Source: Henckelia pumila
Lineage: Eukaryota; Streptophyta; Magnoliopsida; Lamiales; Gesneriaceae
Length of the DNA stretch: 64,000 nucleotides
Assembly (NCBI RefSeq): GCF_033568475.1
Contig: NC_133122.1
Coordinates: 180,253,449-180,317,448, forward strand
Reading direction: 5' to 3'
Shown here: piece by piece, positions 11,291 through 21,835 of the stretch
How the letters are laid out: the number at the start of each line of letters is the position of its first letter
Position numbering within the stretch: position 1 is the stretch's first letter
Translations under genes and position numbers: made by a program
Notes under the pieces: model-generated
Seen by the model: the letters and a program-made list of their open reading frames with translations, nothing else
The model's database searches: none
Told to the model about the DNA's origin: nothing

Positions 11291-11809
11291 GGATGTATTC
11301 AATCCAAAGTTTTAATGACTTTTTTTAAAATGATAGACTTTTGTTGAGTTGATAGATTTTTATTGACTTTTACTGAATCTCACGGATTTACAAACAGACT
11401 TTCATTGATTCCTTGTAGACTTTTCGCAGGACTTTTATAGAGATTTGTAAACTTTTCATACAATTACATGGATTTTTGTCTTTAATATATCTTATCATTT
11501 TTAATTGATTTCTTTGAAGTACTAATTATTTGACATAAATAATAAATTTAATTTTAAATATTTTTTATTTTGCTGGAAATGAATTTCATTTGTTTTAAAT
11601 TTATATATATATATATATATATATGTATTAATGTAAGAAAATTATAACATTTTGTGGTTGTGTTTATTTAATTTTTTTAAAAAATATGATAACTTATAAA
11701 TTATTTTTTAAATTATATTATAAAAAATTGTTATTTTTTTATTTTTTATCATGTTTGTTATGACTTCAAATATTTTAATTAAATCGTGTTATAATTTTTT
11801 GAATCATAA

Positions 11810-11845
<36 letters not shown>

Positions 11846-12410
11846 ATATTATAATTATTTATATAAATCATAAATTAAAAATCACAAAATAAATTCCAAA
11901 ATTTCAAATTTTTGAATGAAATATTTTTTAATTTTATTTAAAACTATACCAAAAAAAATAGAAGATGAAAATATAGATAATTATATATAGAGATAGATGC
12001 ATTTTGAATATGGGAGAATAGATAAAGAGGAGAGAGGAGAGAGGAGGTGAGAAAGATAGAGAAATTATGTGGGTTATAAATTTTAGAGATCCATCCAAAT
12101 TTTTGGTTAGACCAAAGAGATTTTTTTACAAATTATAGATGCACCTTAAGCATTAATGTTTGTATGTCAATAAATTTCATGAAATTATTAAAATTCTATT
12201 GACATTTTGAATAACATTAAACTTTTTTAGAGTTTTTAAAAGTCAAATTTGAATACTACTTGACTTTTAAAAACTTTATAAAAGTCTATTTTGAATACAA
12301 CTAAATTTCTATAGAGTATATAAAAGTCATGTATAATTGAATATCCCTAGAATTTTAAAATCCATAAAAGTAATTAAATATCATTAATTCTCCTCCATTG
12401 AATACATAAT
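11291..12410. mobile_element. Possible MITE-like element with TATTCAA/GACTTTT subterminal repeats
   Basis: The left edge reads GGATGTATTCAATCCAAAG and the right edge, reverse-complemented, reads GGTATTATGTATTCAATGG, an imperfect inverted pair. Inside, GACTTTTA/TAAAAGTC and TATTCAA motifs recur near both ends (11310-11460 and 12230-12370), as in several AT-rich plant MITE families. No transposase frame is present. An (ATT)n run at 11810-11843 sits in the middle. No TSD could be fixed, so the boundaries are approximate and two separate elements are possible. Confidence 0.3.
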
Positions 12411-12785
12411 ACCATCCAAAAGGGTGCCATAATTTATAAGTTTTTAGTAAGATAGATACAGAGAAATCGAAGAGGCAAGCATGAGATATAATGATACATA
12501 TAATTCAGTTTTTTCTAAATTTTAATTGATAATATTATTTAAAGTAATTTGTTTTAAATGAAAAAATGTTATTTTTTTAATATATTTTTATGTTTGTTTA
12601 TATATATATATATATATGTTAGTGTATGACACCGAAATCGAAAAGTTGTAATGATATATGATGCTATTACACATCAATTTTTTGAAATATATAAATTATA
12701 TGTTTTTCATTTTTTTTATTTACATAGATGCATAATCAATAATTTAAAGTAAGTATTTTGAGCGAAAAACTTAAAGTTTTTTTTT

Positions 12786-13003
12786 AGAATACAAGTACAA
12801 GATTACAAGTAATCAATTACAATAATATAATGAAACTTGTCCGCACAATCGACGGAACTTGAACATTGATCCGAGACTTGCTTATCTCGCGCAAAAAAAC
12901 TACTTGAATCTACCTAAATAAATTAGAAAACTACCTGCAATCAACGAAAATCGAACCAATTGAGCTCAGGACCTCACCCTAGCCATTGGGTTAAAGGCTC
13001 GTT
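12786..13003 (-). mobile_element. tRNA-derived SINE
   Basis: On the minus strand the element begins GAGCCTTTAACCCAATGG, containing a pol III A-box-like TAACCCAATGG. About 25 bases on comes GGTTCGATTTT, close to the B box GGTTCGAnTCC. The 3' end runs into an A-rich tail. The element is flanked by an 18-base TSD with one mismatch: AACTTAAAGTTTTTTTTT (12768-12785) and AACTTGAAGTTTTTTTTT (13004-13021). The roughly 218-base size, internal promoter, A tail and long TSD fit a SINE mobilised by LINE machinery. The family is not identified. Confidence 0.75.
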
Positions 13004-13021
13004 AACTTGAAGTTTTTTTTT

Positions 13022-14533
13022 AAAAGACTTGTTTGGTTTTATATTAAAACCTTAAATCAAAGTCGGCGTTTATGCCAGCTGCTTATGCTTTAGGTCCTGG
13101 CTATTTATAGATATGATTATATGCTTGCAGTGAGTCAGCATCCTCCTCTTTCACTCCAACTCTTCTTCTCTTTATTATTATTATTATTATTATTAGATAT
13201 TATTATTATTATTATTATTATTGTTATGTAACAGACGTAATAGGATACGATACGCAACTTTTGGGGGCCGGGTAAGAAATAAACACATTACTTCTTATCA
13301 TTAATATATAATCTCTTATGATAAAAAATAAAAATAAAATTAATATATAATCTCCAGCTATATATCTATATATATATACACACAATCTCCAGCTATATAT
13401 ATACACACGCACAAAAACATAAACCAGGATGATCCGTAAGACACTCGGCCATGCACCGTGGATCCAATATATACCCCAGGTGCCACTAATTACAGGTTTC
13501 TTTCTCCATTTTTATTTCTATATATAATTATATATATATATTAACACACACAAACACCTGTGTGAGCGTGTGTTCTTGAATTCAAGAATCTTTCTTCTTC
13601 GTTTTTAGATAGATTTCTTTCGTCTTTTACGAGGGAATTCGAGAGGGGAGATGACTCGTCACTGTTTGGTTTCTCGATCGATTTTATTTGATTAATGGAT
13701 AGTGATTTTCTTTTGTCATTAGGAATCTATGTGGTACTGCTGGAGATTTTTAAATCTAAGCGATTATTTATTTATAAAAAAAAAAAAAAGAAAATCTTAG
13801 CAAAGATATATATATGGAGTGATCTACCCTCCAAAATCGGTGTCTTTAATTTTAGAATAGGTTTTTCGTGAGATGGTTTGGATTGAATTTTTCATATTTA
13901 CATTGAAAAGTAATATTTTTAACATATAATATATTTTTAATGGGTTGAATTATATAAGAGATATTTATAAATTGAATTTTGACATTGTATTTGTGTTCTC
14001 TTTATATAAAACATATGGACAAAAGAATTTAATCCATGGCCACCAATTAATGTAAGGTGGACCATTAATTTTCATTTAATTTACTACTAGTTGATCTGTA
14101 CATAATTCAGTATTTTTCTTGTACGATACTTTCATAATAATTTTTTTTTTAATTTAATCGATTAAAATTTTTTTTTGTCGTAATTGGAGTATGTTCAGTA
14201 ATTTAAAAGTTTGATCTTTAATTTGGTTGTGTAATTATGGTGGGTGGATTATAATCAGGATGAACAATCGCGTGTCCTTGGAGTATTTTAGGAATTAAAA
14301 AAAATTGATAGACCATAAGACTAAAGTTAACAAGTCTAAGCCTCTAGATCGATCTTAAAAACAAAAAGTAGCTACCCTGTGAGACAATTATATTTGAGAC
14401 GGATGAACTATAATCATATTTATAATAAAAAATAATAATTTTGACATAAAAAATAATATTTTTTTATAAATAATATAAATTCGTTTCACAAAATTACTTG
14501 AGACCCTCTCTCAACATATGTTGCGCAGAAAGG
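13022..14533. other. Upstream region of the PILS gene
   Basis: No complete gene. It holds TTA/ATT microsatellites (about 13170-13222), several TA-rich stretches and a pyrimidine-rich segment at 13560-13640 that could be a 5' UTR exon, though no splice pair is certain. A TATA-like CTATTTATAGA lies near 13100. The PILS promoter is probably in the last kilobase. Confidence 0.35.
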
Positions 14534-14539
14534 CACGTG
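14534..14539. promoter_or_regulatory. G-box (CACGTG) upstream of PILS
   Basis: A perfect CACGTG lies 279 bases upstream of the start codon, followed by a second half-site (TACGTGCC, 14545-14552). Both precede a CT-rich leader-like region (14580-14660). G-boxes bind bZIP and bHLH (PIF) factors, and some Arabidopsis PILS genes are known to be PIF- and light-regulated. A similar input here is inference. Confidence 0.4.
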
Positions 14540-14817
14540 TGTTGTACGTGCCCCCTCCGATCCCACTGTAGAGAATCTGTATCCATCTTTTTCGGATTTA
14601 ATTTCATCATCTTCTTCCTTTTTCGGCTTTAATTTCATCACATATCTTCCTTCTTTTTACCTCCGGGACAGGATCAAGCTTCTTGCGGTGTTGGACACAA
14701 ATACTAGCTAGTTCATATTGGAGCTAGGCCAGAGAAAAAGATTAATCAACGGAAATTTTATTATTATAAATAAATTAATCAAAAGAGATTACTTAGTAAT
14801 TTAAGAAAGAGGCAGAA

Positions 14818-17404
14818 ATGGGATTTTGGTCTCTGTTGAAGGTGGCATCGATGCCAGTAGTGCAAGTGCTTCTGATAAGCACTTTGGGAGCTTTCATGGC
14901 TACCGATTATCTCAAACTTCTCTCCAACGATGCACGAAAATCCTTAAACAAAGTAAGTACGTACGACCTTTTTCAAGTTTAAGCGGATTTAGAACAAAAT
15001 ATAATATAATCATGTTCTTCGTCTTAAATAATATTTTTATTTAATATTGCAGATCGTGTTCTTCATCTTCACTCCATCGTTGGTGTTCACGAGCCTAGCG
15101 CAAACTGTCCGCTTCCAAGACATAATCACATGGTATGCACATACATATATATAATCGAGGTTCTTATGTAACGTAGGATGTAGATCATTGACATTATAAT
15201 TAAGCTAGCTTGCAATGAAATTAAATTTTCGTAGGATATTGTAGATCACGTGGTGTTCTTCATGATCTTTTTGTTAGAAATTGAGATTAGTACTTAACTC
15301 ATATCAAAAGTTACTTCAAGTTTGTTTTTGTCTATATAACTAACACACCAACATACCCCTCTCACGCCTAGGAATGAAACGCCTAGGAATGAAACGAAAA
15401 TATTAACGGGTGGCCAACTATGGGACATGTGAGGCCAACTATCGGTCATCCAACACATAACGACATAACGGTGAAACCCAGACTCTGATACCATGCTAGC
15501 TTTTGAGGTGAGTTAGATCCAAGTCCATTTCTTAACATGGTATCAGAGCCCAAGTCTTCCGTGTGTGTTGGACCGCCCATAATTGGGTTGTCTATAGACC
15601 ACCCGTTAATATTTCCACGCTCCAGATGTTCATTCTTGGGCGTGTGGGTTGCTGAAATATTGTCCCACATCGATATGATATAGTTCCTGAGAGTCCTTAA
15701 TATAGACAAGGACAACCATCACCTCTTAAACTAGCTTTTGAGGTGAGTTAAGTCCAAGTCAATTTCTAACACTTTTTATCAAATATTTTCGTCGTTTAAT
15801 TAATACATACTATTATTTTCTAAAAAAAAATATTATGTATAGGTGGTTCATGCCAGTCAACATTGGGATAACTTTCTTGGTTGGAGGAAGCATTGGATGG
15901 ATAGCGGTGAAATTAATTAAACCAGAACCACATATACAAAACCTCGTCATTGCCATGAGTTCCGCGGGTAATTTGTTACTTATATTGTTTTTATGAAATT
16001 AATCATTATTATTTTATGGTTTTATTATCATTATTATTTAATCTTAATGATAATTGATCAGGAAACTTGGGAAACATTTTGTTGATAATTATACCGGCAA
16101 TATGCAAAGAAGATGGCAATCCATTCGGAGATAAGAGTGTTTGCTCCAAAGTTGGACTTTCATATGTCTCCTTTTCAATGGCGGTGAGCTAAAAAAATTA
16201 ACATAAAACCAAAATTTCAATTTCTCCTAATATTTTTATATAATAAAACTTTAATGTACAAAAGCAAAAAGTATAATGATGTATGTGATCTAATAATGCC
16301 ATGTTTGGATAAATGTACAGTTGGGCGCTTTCTTCATATGGACTCATTCGTATCATTTAATACGAAGCGCAGGCGTAAAATATAGGACAACACAACTTGT
16401 AACCGATGATATTGAGTCCTCAAAGGAACCAAACGAGGACTTGGAGGATAATAACAAGAACTCACTTCTTGTCAATGGATCCCATCGTACAAACAACTCC
16501 ATGGTAAGTGCATGAAGTACTTATATATATCATAATTCTAGACAAACTGAGTTTTTTTAGAAATTTAAATTTGGAAAAGAAAAATGTCTATTATTTTAAT
16601 AGATTTTATTTGTAACTCTAATTTCTTATATATATTTTGTTGTGATATGGAAGATTGAATCGATGGACAATCCAACATTGTGGAATCAGATATTGGGAAT
16701 TTGCCATAAGTTGGGGGAGGAGCTTCTGTCACCTCCTGTTATTGCTGCTGTGAGTAATTAATTAATTTTCCATGTACATATATGTACGAGAGATTCTATG
16801 CTAGATCAAGATATATACTCTCAGTGTGTTTTTTATACGAGATGATCATATATAATCGATCATATGTTCAGGTGATTGGATTCACATTTGGGACAATAAC
16901 TTGGCTCCGAGACTTGATCATCGGAGATCTTGCACCATTAAGAGTCATTCAAGATTCCATCAAATTACTTGGGTATGTTATATATTTACACCGTCGCACA
17001 CGTATTTGATAGAAACCAATGGACCCTTCAAATGAAAAAAAAAATAAAAATCATAATATTTTCTTTGGTTGGGAAAATATTTTTTTTTTTCCATTAACTT
17101 GTTCATTTTTTTTTTTGTTTTGGTCCATTAAATTTTAAATTTTTGGTTCGATACACTAATTTTTATTTTTCGATTATTTTGGTCCAACAGCTCATGTGGC
17201 ATCGAAAATGATGATGTATCAAGCTGACACATGATCATCAGTTGGACCAAAATCATCGAAAATTAAAAATTAGTGTACCAAAATTTGAAAAATTAATGGA
17301 CTAAAACAAAAAAATAGACGAGTTTAATGACAAAAAAAATATTTTCCATTTTTAGAAACATGTTTCATATTATCGTTTTATAACATAATCATAACTTTTG
17401 TCGG

Positions 17405-17441
<37 letters not shown>

Positions 17442-18013
17442 TATGAATTATGGACTCATGCTACAAAAATTTATAGGGATGGAACCATCCCGTGCATCAC
17501 CCTCATACTAGGAGGCAACCTAACACAAGGCATGTATAATTTTCATCTTAGCGGAAAACATATGCTACATAATTCAACAAATATTCGCTGAAAATTGATG
17601 AACTGATGCAGGATGGAGAAAGGCGAGATTGAAGCCAACCCTTATAATTGTGGTGATTTGTGTGAGATACATAATACTTCCCATAGTTGGGATCGGAGTC
17701 GTGAAAGCGGCTTCACATTTAGGATTTCTTCCCTCCGATCCTCTGTTCCACTTCGTGCTAATGATACAGTTCACTCTTCCACCGGCCATGAGCATCGGTA
17801 CGTACGTGCAAATTACACGCGTTACTTTACACCTATACAGCTCCGATGAAAAACGATCAAAATAACGGGATAATGTGTGTTGATGTAGGTACGATGACAC
17901 AACTATTCGATGTAGCGCAAGCAGAGTGTTCGGTCCTTTTTCTTTGGACATACTTGGTGGCGGCTCTTGCTGTCACCGGTTGGTCCACTATTTTCATGTG
18001 GTTACTGTCTTAA
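14818..18013 (+). CDS. PILS: PIN-LIKES (PILS) auxin efflux carrier family protein, 10 exons
   Basis: PILS proteins sit in the endoplasmic reticulum membrane and are thought to sequester auxin, lowering nuclear auxin signalling. Ten exons join in frame: 14818-14952, 15053-15132, 15843-15967, 16062-16183, 16321-16503, 16654-16749, 16872-16972, 17477-17529, 17612-17797 and 17889-18013. They total 1206 bases, or 401 residues, close to the usual 390-420. The start MGFWSLLKVASMP is the family's typical N-terminus, followed by LAQTVRFQDIITWWFMPVN, a SAGNLGN-type motif (SSAGNLGNILLIIIPAIC), SYVSFSMALGAFFIWTHSY, a hydrophilic central loop (about residues 172-225), APLRVIQDSIKLLG, GGNLTQGW, LPPAMSIGTMTQLFDVAQ and ECSVLFLWTYLVA. 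About ten membrane segments are expected, five on each side of the loop. All introns have GT-AG borders except intron 8, which is GC-AG. Intron 2 is enlarged by a TRIM and intron 7 by a foldback element. No stop or shift is present, so it should be functional. By remembered similarity it is closest to the Arabidopsis PILS5/PILS7 group; the exact orthologue is uncertain. Confidence 0.95.
15272..15771. mobile_element. TRIM retroelement, palindromic (head-to-head), in PILS intron 2
   Basis: A 500-base insertion begins TGTTAGAAATTG, ends CAATTTCTAACA and is flanked by a perfect 5-base TSD CTTTT (15267-15271 and 15772-15776). A short LTR-end segment (about 15496-15538) is flanked on the right by TGGTATCAGAGCCC (15539-15552) and on the left by its near inverse (ACTCTGATACCATG, 15482-15495). 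Each side then carries related internal sequence (CACCCGTTAATATTT in opposite orientations) and an outward LTR. The large outer inverted repeat covers TTAACTCA...TCAAAAG. No protein is encoded, and it should be removed with the intron. Confidence 0.75.
17072..17347. mobile_element. Foldback MITE in PILS intron 7
   Basis: Long imperfect inverted repeats of about 130 bases each: GGAAAATATTTTTTTT at the left edge and its complement at the right. Inside are TTTTGGTCCATTAA / TTAATGGACTAAAA and CACTAATTTTTA / TAAAAATTAGTG, with the centre near 17215. There is no coding sequence. The whole element can fold into one hairpin, as many plant MITEs do. The TSD is unclear. Confidence 0.6.
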
Positions 18014-19604
18014 ACCACTCTTTGTAATTAGATCTTTAGTGATTAATATTTTCCCCCTGAAATTACAGTATACATTTCAATTCATTATAAGTCTAGTGTC
18101 TGGGCAAGATCAGATTAGAATACTCGATATGTAATGTAAGTCGAGTGACAATAACTTGTCGGGCTTACAAGATTCAATGAATTTTGAATTTCACAATTAT
18201 CTTGTCGTGAATACTCGAAACCAAGTTTAACATATCTTAAAGATATTATTCTCATGATAAATCTAATGGCGATTAAGTGAGATCAAACATGGACTCTATT
18301 TGATTGGACCAATGATAAACATTGAATCTGAAAATGAGTGCAATATATATCTATATTGTAAGATCTCATTACAGTCAAATAATCCATATAGGAATGTCGA
18401 TTGTTTCATTGGAAGGTCGATTTTGATTTAACCTTTATATGAAAACATTTTAATTGATATTGTTGTTCTATATACTTTCGTTACAGAGATTTTAGTCCTT
18501 AACACGATGTATATTTAGATTTTAAATTCGCTAAAAAAATTGAATATCAATCCAAATTGCAAAGAATTTTGTTGCTGTTTTACACCACGAACTTTAATTT
18601 TGAAGATCAATCCAAATTGCAAAGAATGTGTGTATTAATTCGGAATAGTTATCTCGCCTTCCCTTGTTTCAACTTTTGGCAGAAGTAGTGAAGCACCACC
18701 ACATATTTGCGCCAATATATTTCAACTGCTCGGTATAATTATTTTATTTAGTTTTTTTTTAATTTTTTTCATAAAATTGAAAAAAAAAATGCGTTTCTAT
18801 GTTGAAATAAATATGGCAAAAAAACAGTCAAAAAGTACATGAAATTTTAATGCTCAAGAACATTAGTAGTTTACTAAGTGATGACTGCTACTTGATTTAG
18901 GGTATTTTATTTTCTAATTTCGGTCAAAAAAATTTTTTAAAAAAATGACCTTTCGTAGTGAAGTTCAAATACACTTGAGGAGGTAATTTTTTTTATAAAA
19001 AAAAATAGTTAACCAAGTATATATATTTCCTCAAATATCTCTATTTTTTTTATGTATACGATGTGTAGCATATGTTAACTAAAATTATGTTTCCAAGTTG
19101 CCTTTCTCACTATCGATTAGATATATGTCATCATCAAGTTAATTGACATAAAGTAGGAATTGAAGTGGCCAAATCATTAACCGATTGTTCCCACTTTATT
19201 GCTCTACCCCTAGCATCATAAATTTTAATTCGATGATTAGAGAGTGTCACATGTACTTTTTCATATGAATTTACGTATTGTATTATATGAAAAGAAATAT
19301 TTAAAAAAAAAATATGATTTCTTTGTAAATTTAGATTAACACTTGAGAGACTGTCCATATGATAACACGAACAAATCTCGTCGGTCGTGCCAATTATTTG
19401 GTCATACCAATCAATAATTAATCACGTTATCATTGTCAATCCCAAAATGCAGCTTCCTTAGATGTGGACGCTAACTTAACGAATAATATAATATATACTT
19501 CATATTGTGATTATATGGGATATATATGATCATAATTAATGTGGAGAACGTGCCAAACTGGTCCTTCCCAGCCATCATAAACTACAAACTGGCCCTTACC
19601 CGTT
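18014..19604. other. Intergenic DNA 3' of PILS
   Basis: The first few hundred bases probably contain the PILS 3' UTR; TTGTAATTAG at 18022 is a weak polyadenylation candidate. The block ATCAATCCAAATTGCAAAGAAT occurs twice (about 18547 and 18605). No gene or bounded transposon is otherwise seen. Confidence 0.4.
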
Positions 19605-19609
19605 ATATT

Positions 19610-19966
19610 TGTGACATTCGGGGCTGAAGAAGACGGGGAGTGATCGTCGATGCCAAGAGGTTGCATGGACAATGAGCGGCTTCTGGAAGGCTTCTAGGCA
19701 AAGAAAGACATGAATGAACCGATCTCATGCCGGAATGAGAGGGATTCTGAGATTGTGTAGGTATGAGACTGCACAGTTGAAGAGGAATTAAAAGATTAAA
19801 AGATTTGATAGGTACTACTCATATCACGAAGATGCATATTCTTTTCGGGAGTTCATCACATAATAACTTCAAAGTCAAGCGTGCTTGACTTGGGGAAATT
19901 ATAGGATGAGTGACCCCCTTAGAAGTTTATGAGGATGCGTGTGTTTTGATACAGTGGGTCGTTACA
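19610..19966 (+). mobile_element. Cassandra-type TRIM, solo LTR with 5S rRNA-like promoter
   Basis: A single 357-base LTR begins TGTGACATTCGGGGCTGAAG, ends CGTTACA and is flanked by a perfect TSD ATATT (19605-19609 and 19967-19971). Positions about 19835-19950 resemble 5S rRNA: AGTCAAGCGTGCTTG, then AGGATGAGTGACCCCCTTAGAAGT, cf. the 5S C-box AGGATGGGTGACC and the following CCCTGGGAAGT. Cassandra elements are defined by such 5S-derived, pol III-type LTR sequence. The absence of internal sequence and a second LTR indicates LTR-LTR recombination after insertion. Confidence 0.85.
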
Positions 19967-20350
19967 ATATTATTCAAAATAGAGTTTGATTAAAAATTTC
20001 AAATTAGAGTAATTTATCAACTCAGATGTAACCTCGATAAATTTCATAATCGAAACTACAAGCTAATTTATATAATAGATTGGAGGTTAGATAATTCAAA
20101 GCATACATAGTGTTGAACTACATCTTCGCACGCGATATGTGCGTAGATATTAAAATTTTTTATGTTAATTTTTTTTTTTGAATTCGAGATTTATATTAAA
20201 AATTTTATGGATTATATGATTATTTAACTTAAAAATTCAAAATATAGATAAATATATAAACAAAAATGTGTTAGGATATGAAGATGAAAATAAGATGTAG
20301 TTTTCCTAAATACAAAAACTTTAGGGAGACAATTTCAAGGATCAATTTTA

Positions 20351-20352
<2 letters not shown>

Positions 20353-20414
<62 letters not shown>
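20353..20414. repeat. (AT)n microsatellite
   Basis: About 31 uninterrupted AT dinucleotides. Confidence 0.9.
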
Positions 20415-20418
<4 letters not shown>

Positions 20419-20522
20419 TGGACCACCCATGATTTTTTTTTATTTTTTTGGTAAATATGATTAGGAGAAAATTACACAGCACCCCCTATGAGATTTAAAA
20501 AGAACATACTTATATACTAGAG

Positions 20523-20760
20523 CATTGTTTGGTTTGACATATTATTAATCTATGTATAATTTATCCCAATCAATTTCGCCTTATTTTTGTCATATTATTT
20601 ATCTATTTATTAATTAATAATTTTACATCAAATAAATCAAATAAATTATAATATATCTATCAAATCAAATAATGTATTAACTATTTTTTTTTATTTATTT
20701 TTAATTTACATTATATTACTTATCTATGATATACTTATCATATCACTCAAACCAAACGGT
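20523..20760. mobile_element. Probable MITE
   Basis: The left edge ATTGTTTGGTTTGACATA and the right edge (reverse complement ACCGTTTGGTTTGAGTGA) form an imperfect terminal inverted repeat around about 240 bases of AT-rich non-coding DNA, typical in size and composition of plant MITEs. No TSD was established, so the superfamily is open. Confidence 0.4.
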
Positions 20761-20835
20761 AAAAAAAATGAATAGGTTTTCTGTCTCCAATGTTTTTTAA
20801 AAAGTAGCACACTCTGCACACATGCCCTTAGTAGG

Positions 20836-21773
20836 TTAAGCTTGTTGCACACGAACGTCCATTACATCTGAAATCTATATTTTGAGAAATATACAAAATA
20901 GTCCTTTAATTAAGGGTGTTCACGGTTCGGATAACCGCCCGATCCGAATCGAAACCGAAAATTCGGTTCGAACCGAAAACCGAACCGAAAATTCGGTTCG
21001 GTTTTCGGATTTTTGGATTTTCGGTTCGGTTCGGTTTTTTTTTTGCGGTTAACCGAACCGAACTGAAAAACCGTTTTTTTTTTTTTTGGCTTTTTTTTTT
21101 TAATTTGAATTTTTTTACCAATCAATTAATATGTACATCAATATTGTGTGCCCATAAAATTAATTTTATTGAAAAACTGAAATAACAAAAGTCATCCTTC
21201 GTTCTTTTTTTAAAAAAACATAATTGGTTTAATTAGTTATCTAATTATTCAAACATACTTGAATTGTGGATTCAACTTGAAAAATGTATTGATTTAGTGA
21301 TTTTAAAAAATATTAATTTTTGAAATAGAAATAATTAAAAATTAATGAAGTTATTTTATTATATTATATATACACATATTTGCATTATATATTACATTAT
21401 TTTTATAAATTCAAAAATTATTATTATTGAAATTAAAAACGTTAGCAATTTTATTTGTTTTAAATGCAGTTATTTTCAAATATATTTTTCGAAGTATTAA
21501 ATCACAAATATTTGATTTAACCATTAATTTTTTCCAAAAAATTATTCGAATAACTAAAAATATTTAGTTTTTTTTTAAAAAAAAATTATTTTAATATTTT
21601 TTTCACAAAAACCGATTTTTAGAAAAAACAAAAAATTCAAATTTTTTTTTTAAAAAAAAACCGAAAAACCGAACCAAAAAACCGAAATAATTTCGGTTAA
21701 AAACCGAACCGAACCGCCCACTTGCGAAATATTGATTTCAGATGTAATGGACGTTCGTGTGCAACAAGCTTAA
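20836..21773. repeat. Element with perfect 40-base inverted ends around a GGTTCGG palindrome
   Basis: Positions 20836-20875 (TTAAGCTTGTTGCACACG...GAAATC) recur as an exact inverted copy at 21734-21773. Between them (about 20907-21728) lies a second palindromic structure with many GGTTCGG/CCGAACC units at both ends and AT-rich sequence between them; its edges read AAGGGTGTTCACGGTTCGG and CCGAACCGCCCACTTG. The inner part resembles non-autonomous hAT-like elements common in plants, but no 8-base TSD was found. No protein is encoded; open frames across the GGTTCGG repeats are low-complexity. Confidence 0.5.
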
Positions 21774-21835
21774 TTGTCTTCTTTCTTTAATAAGTAAAAA
21801 TGGTATTAAAGAGATTATATCTATTATTTATATAT

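Noticed and set aside
12945..13000. A functional tRNA gene
   Set aside because: Only A- and B-box-like motifs are present; no cloverleaf with a proper acceptor stem can be formed, and the flanking TSD and A tail identify a SINE.
17613..17865. Two overlapping ORFs inside PILS exon 9
   Set aside because: The frame at 17629-17865 is simply the PILS exon reading past its donor, and the other is a shadow in a different frame.
19835..19950. A 5S rRNA gene
   Set aside because: Similarity is partial and contained within an LTR with TSDs; it is the 5S-derived part of a Cassandra element.
20906..21185. Lys/Arg/Phe-rich ORFs on both strands
   Set aside because: They are translations of GGTTCGG/AAACCGAA repeats in a palindromic element.
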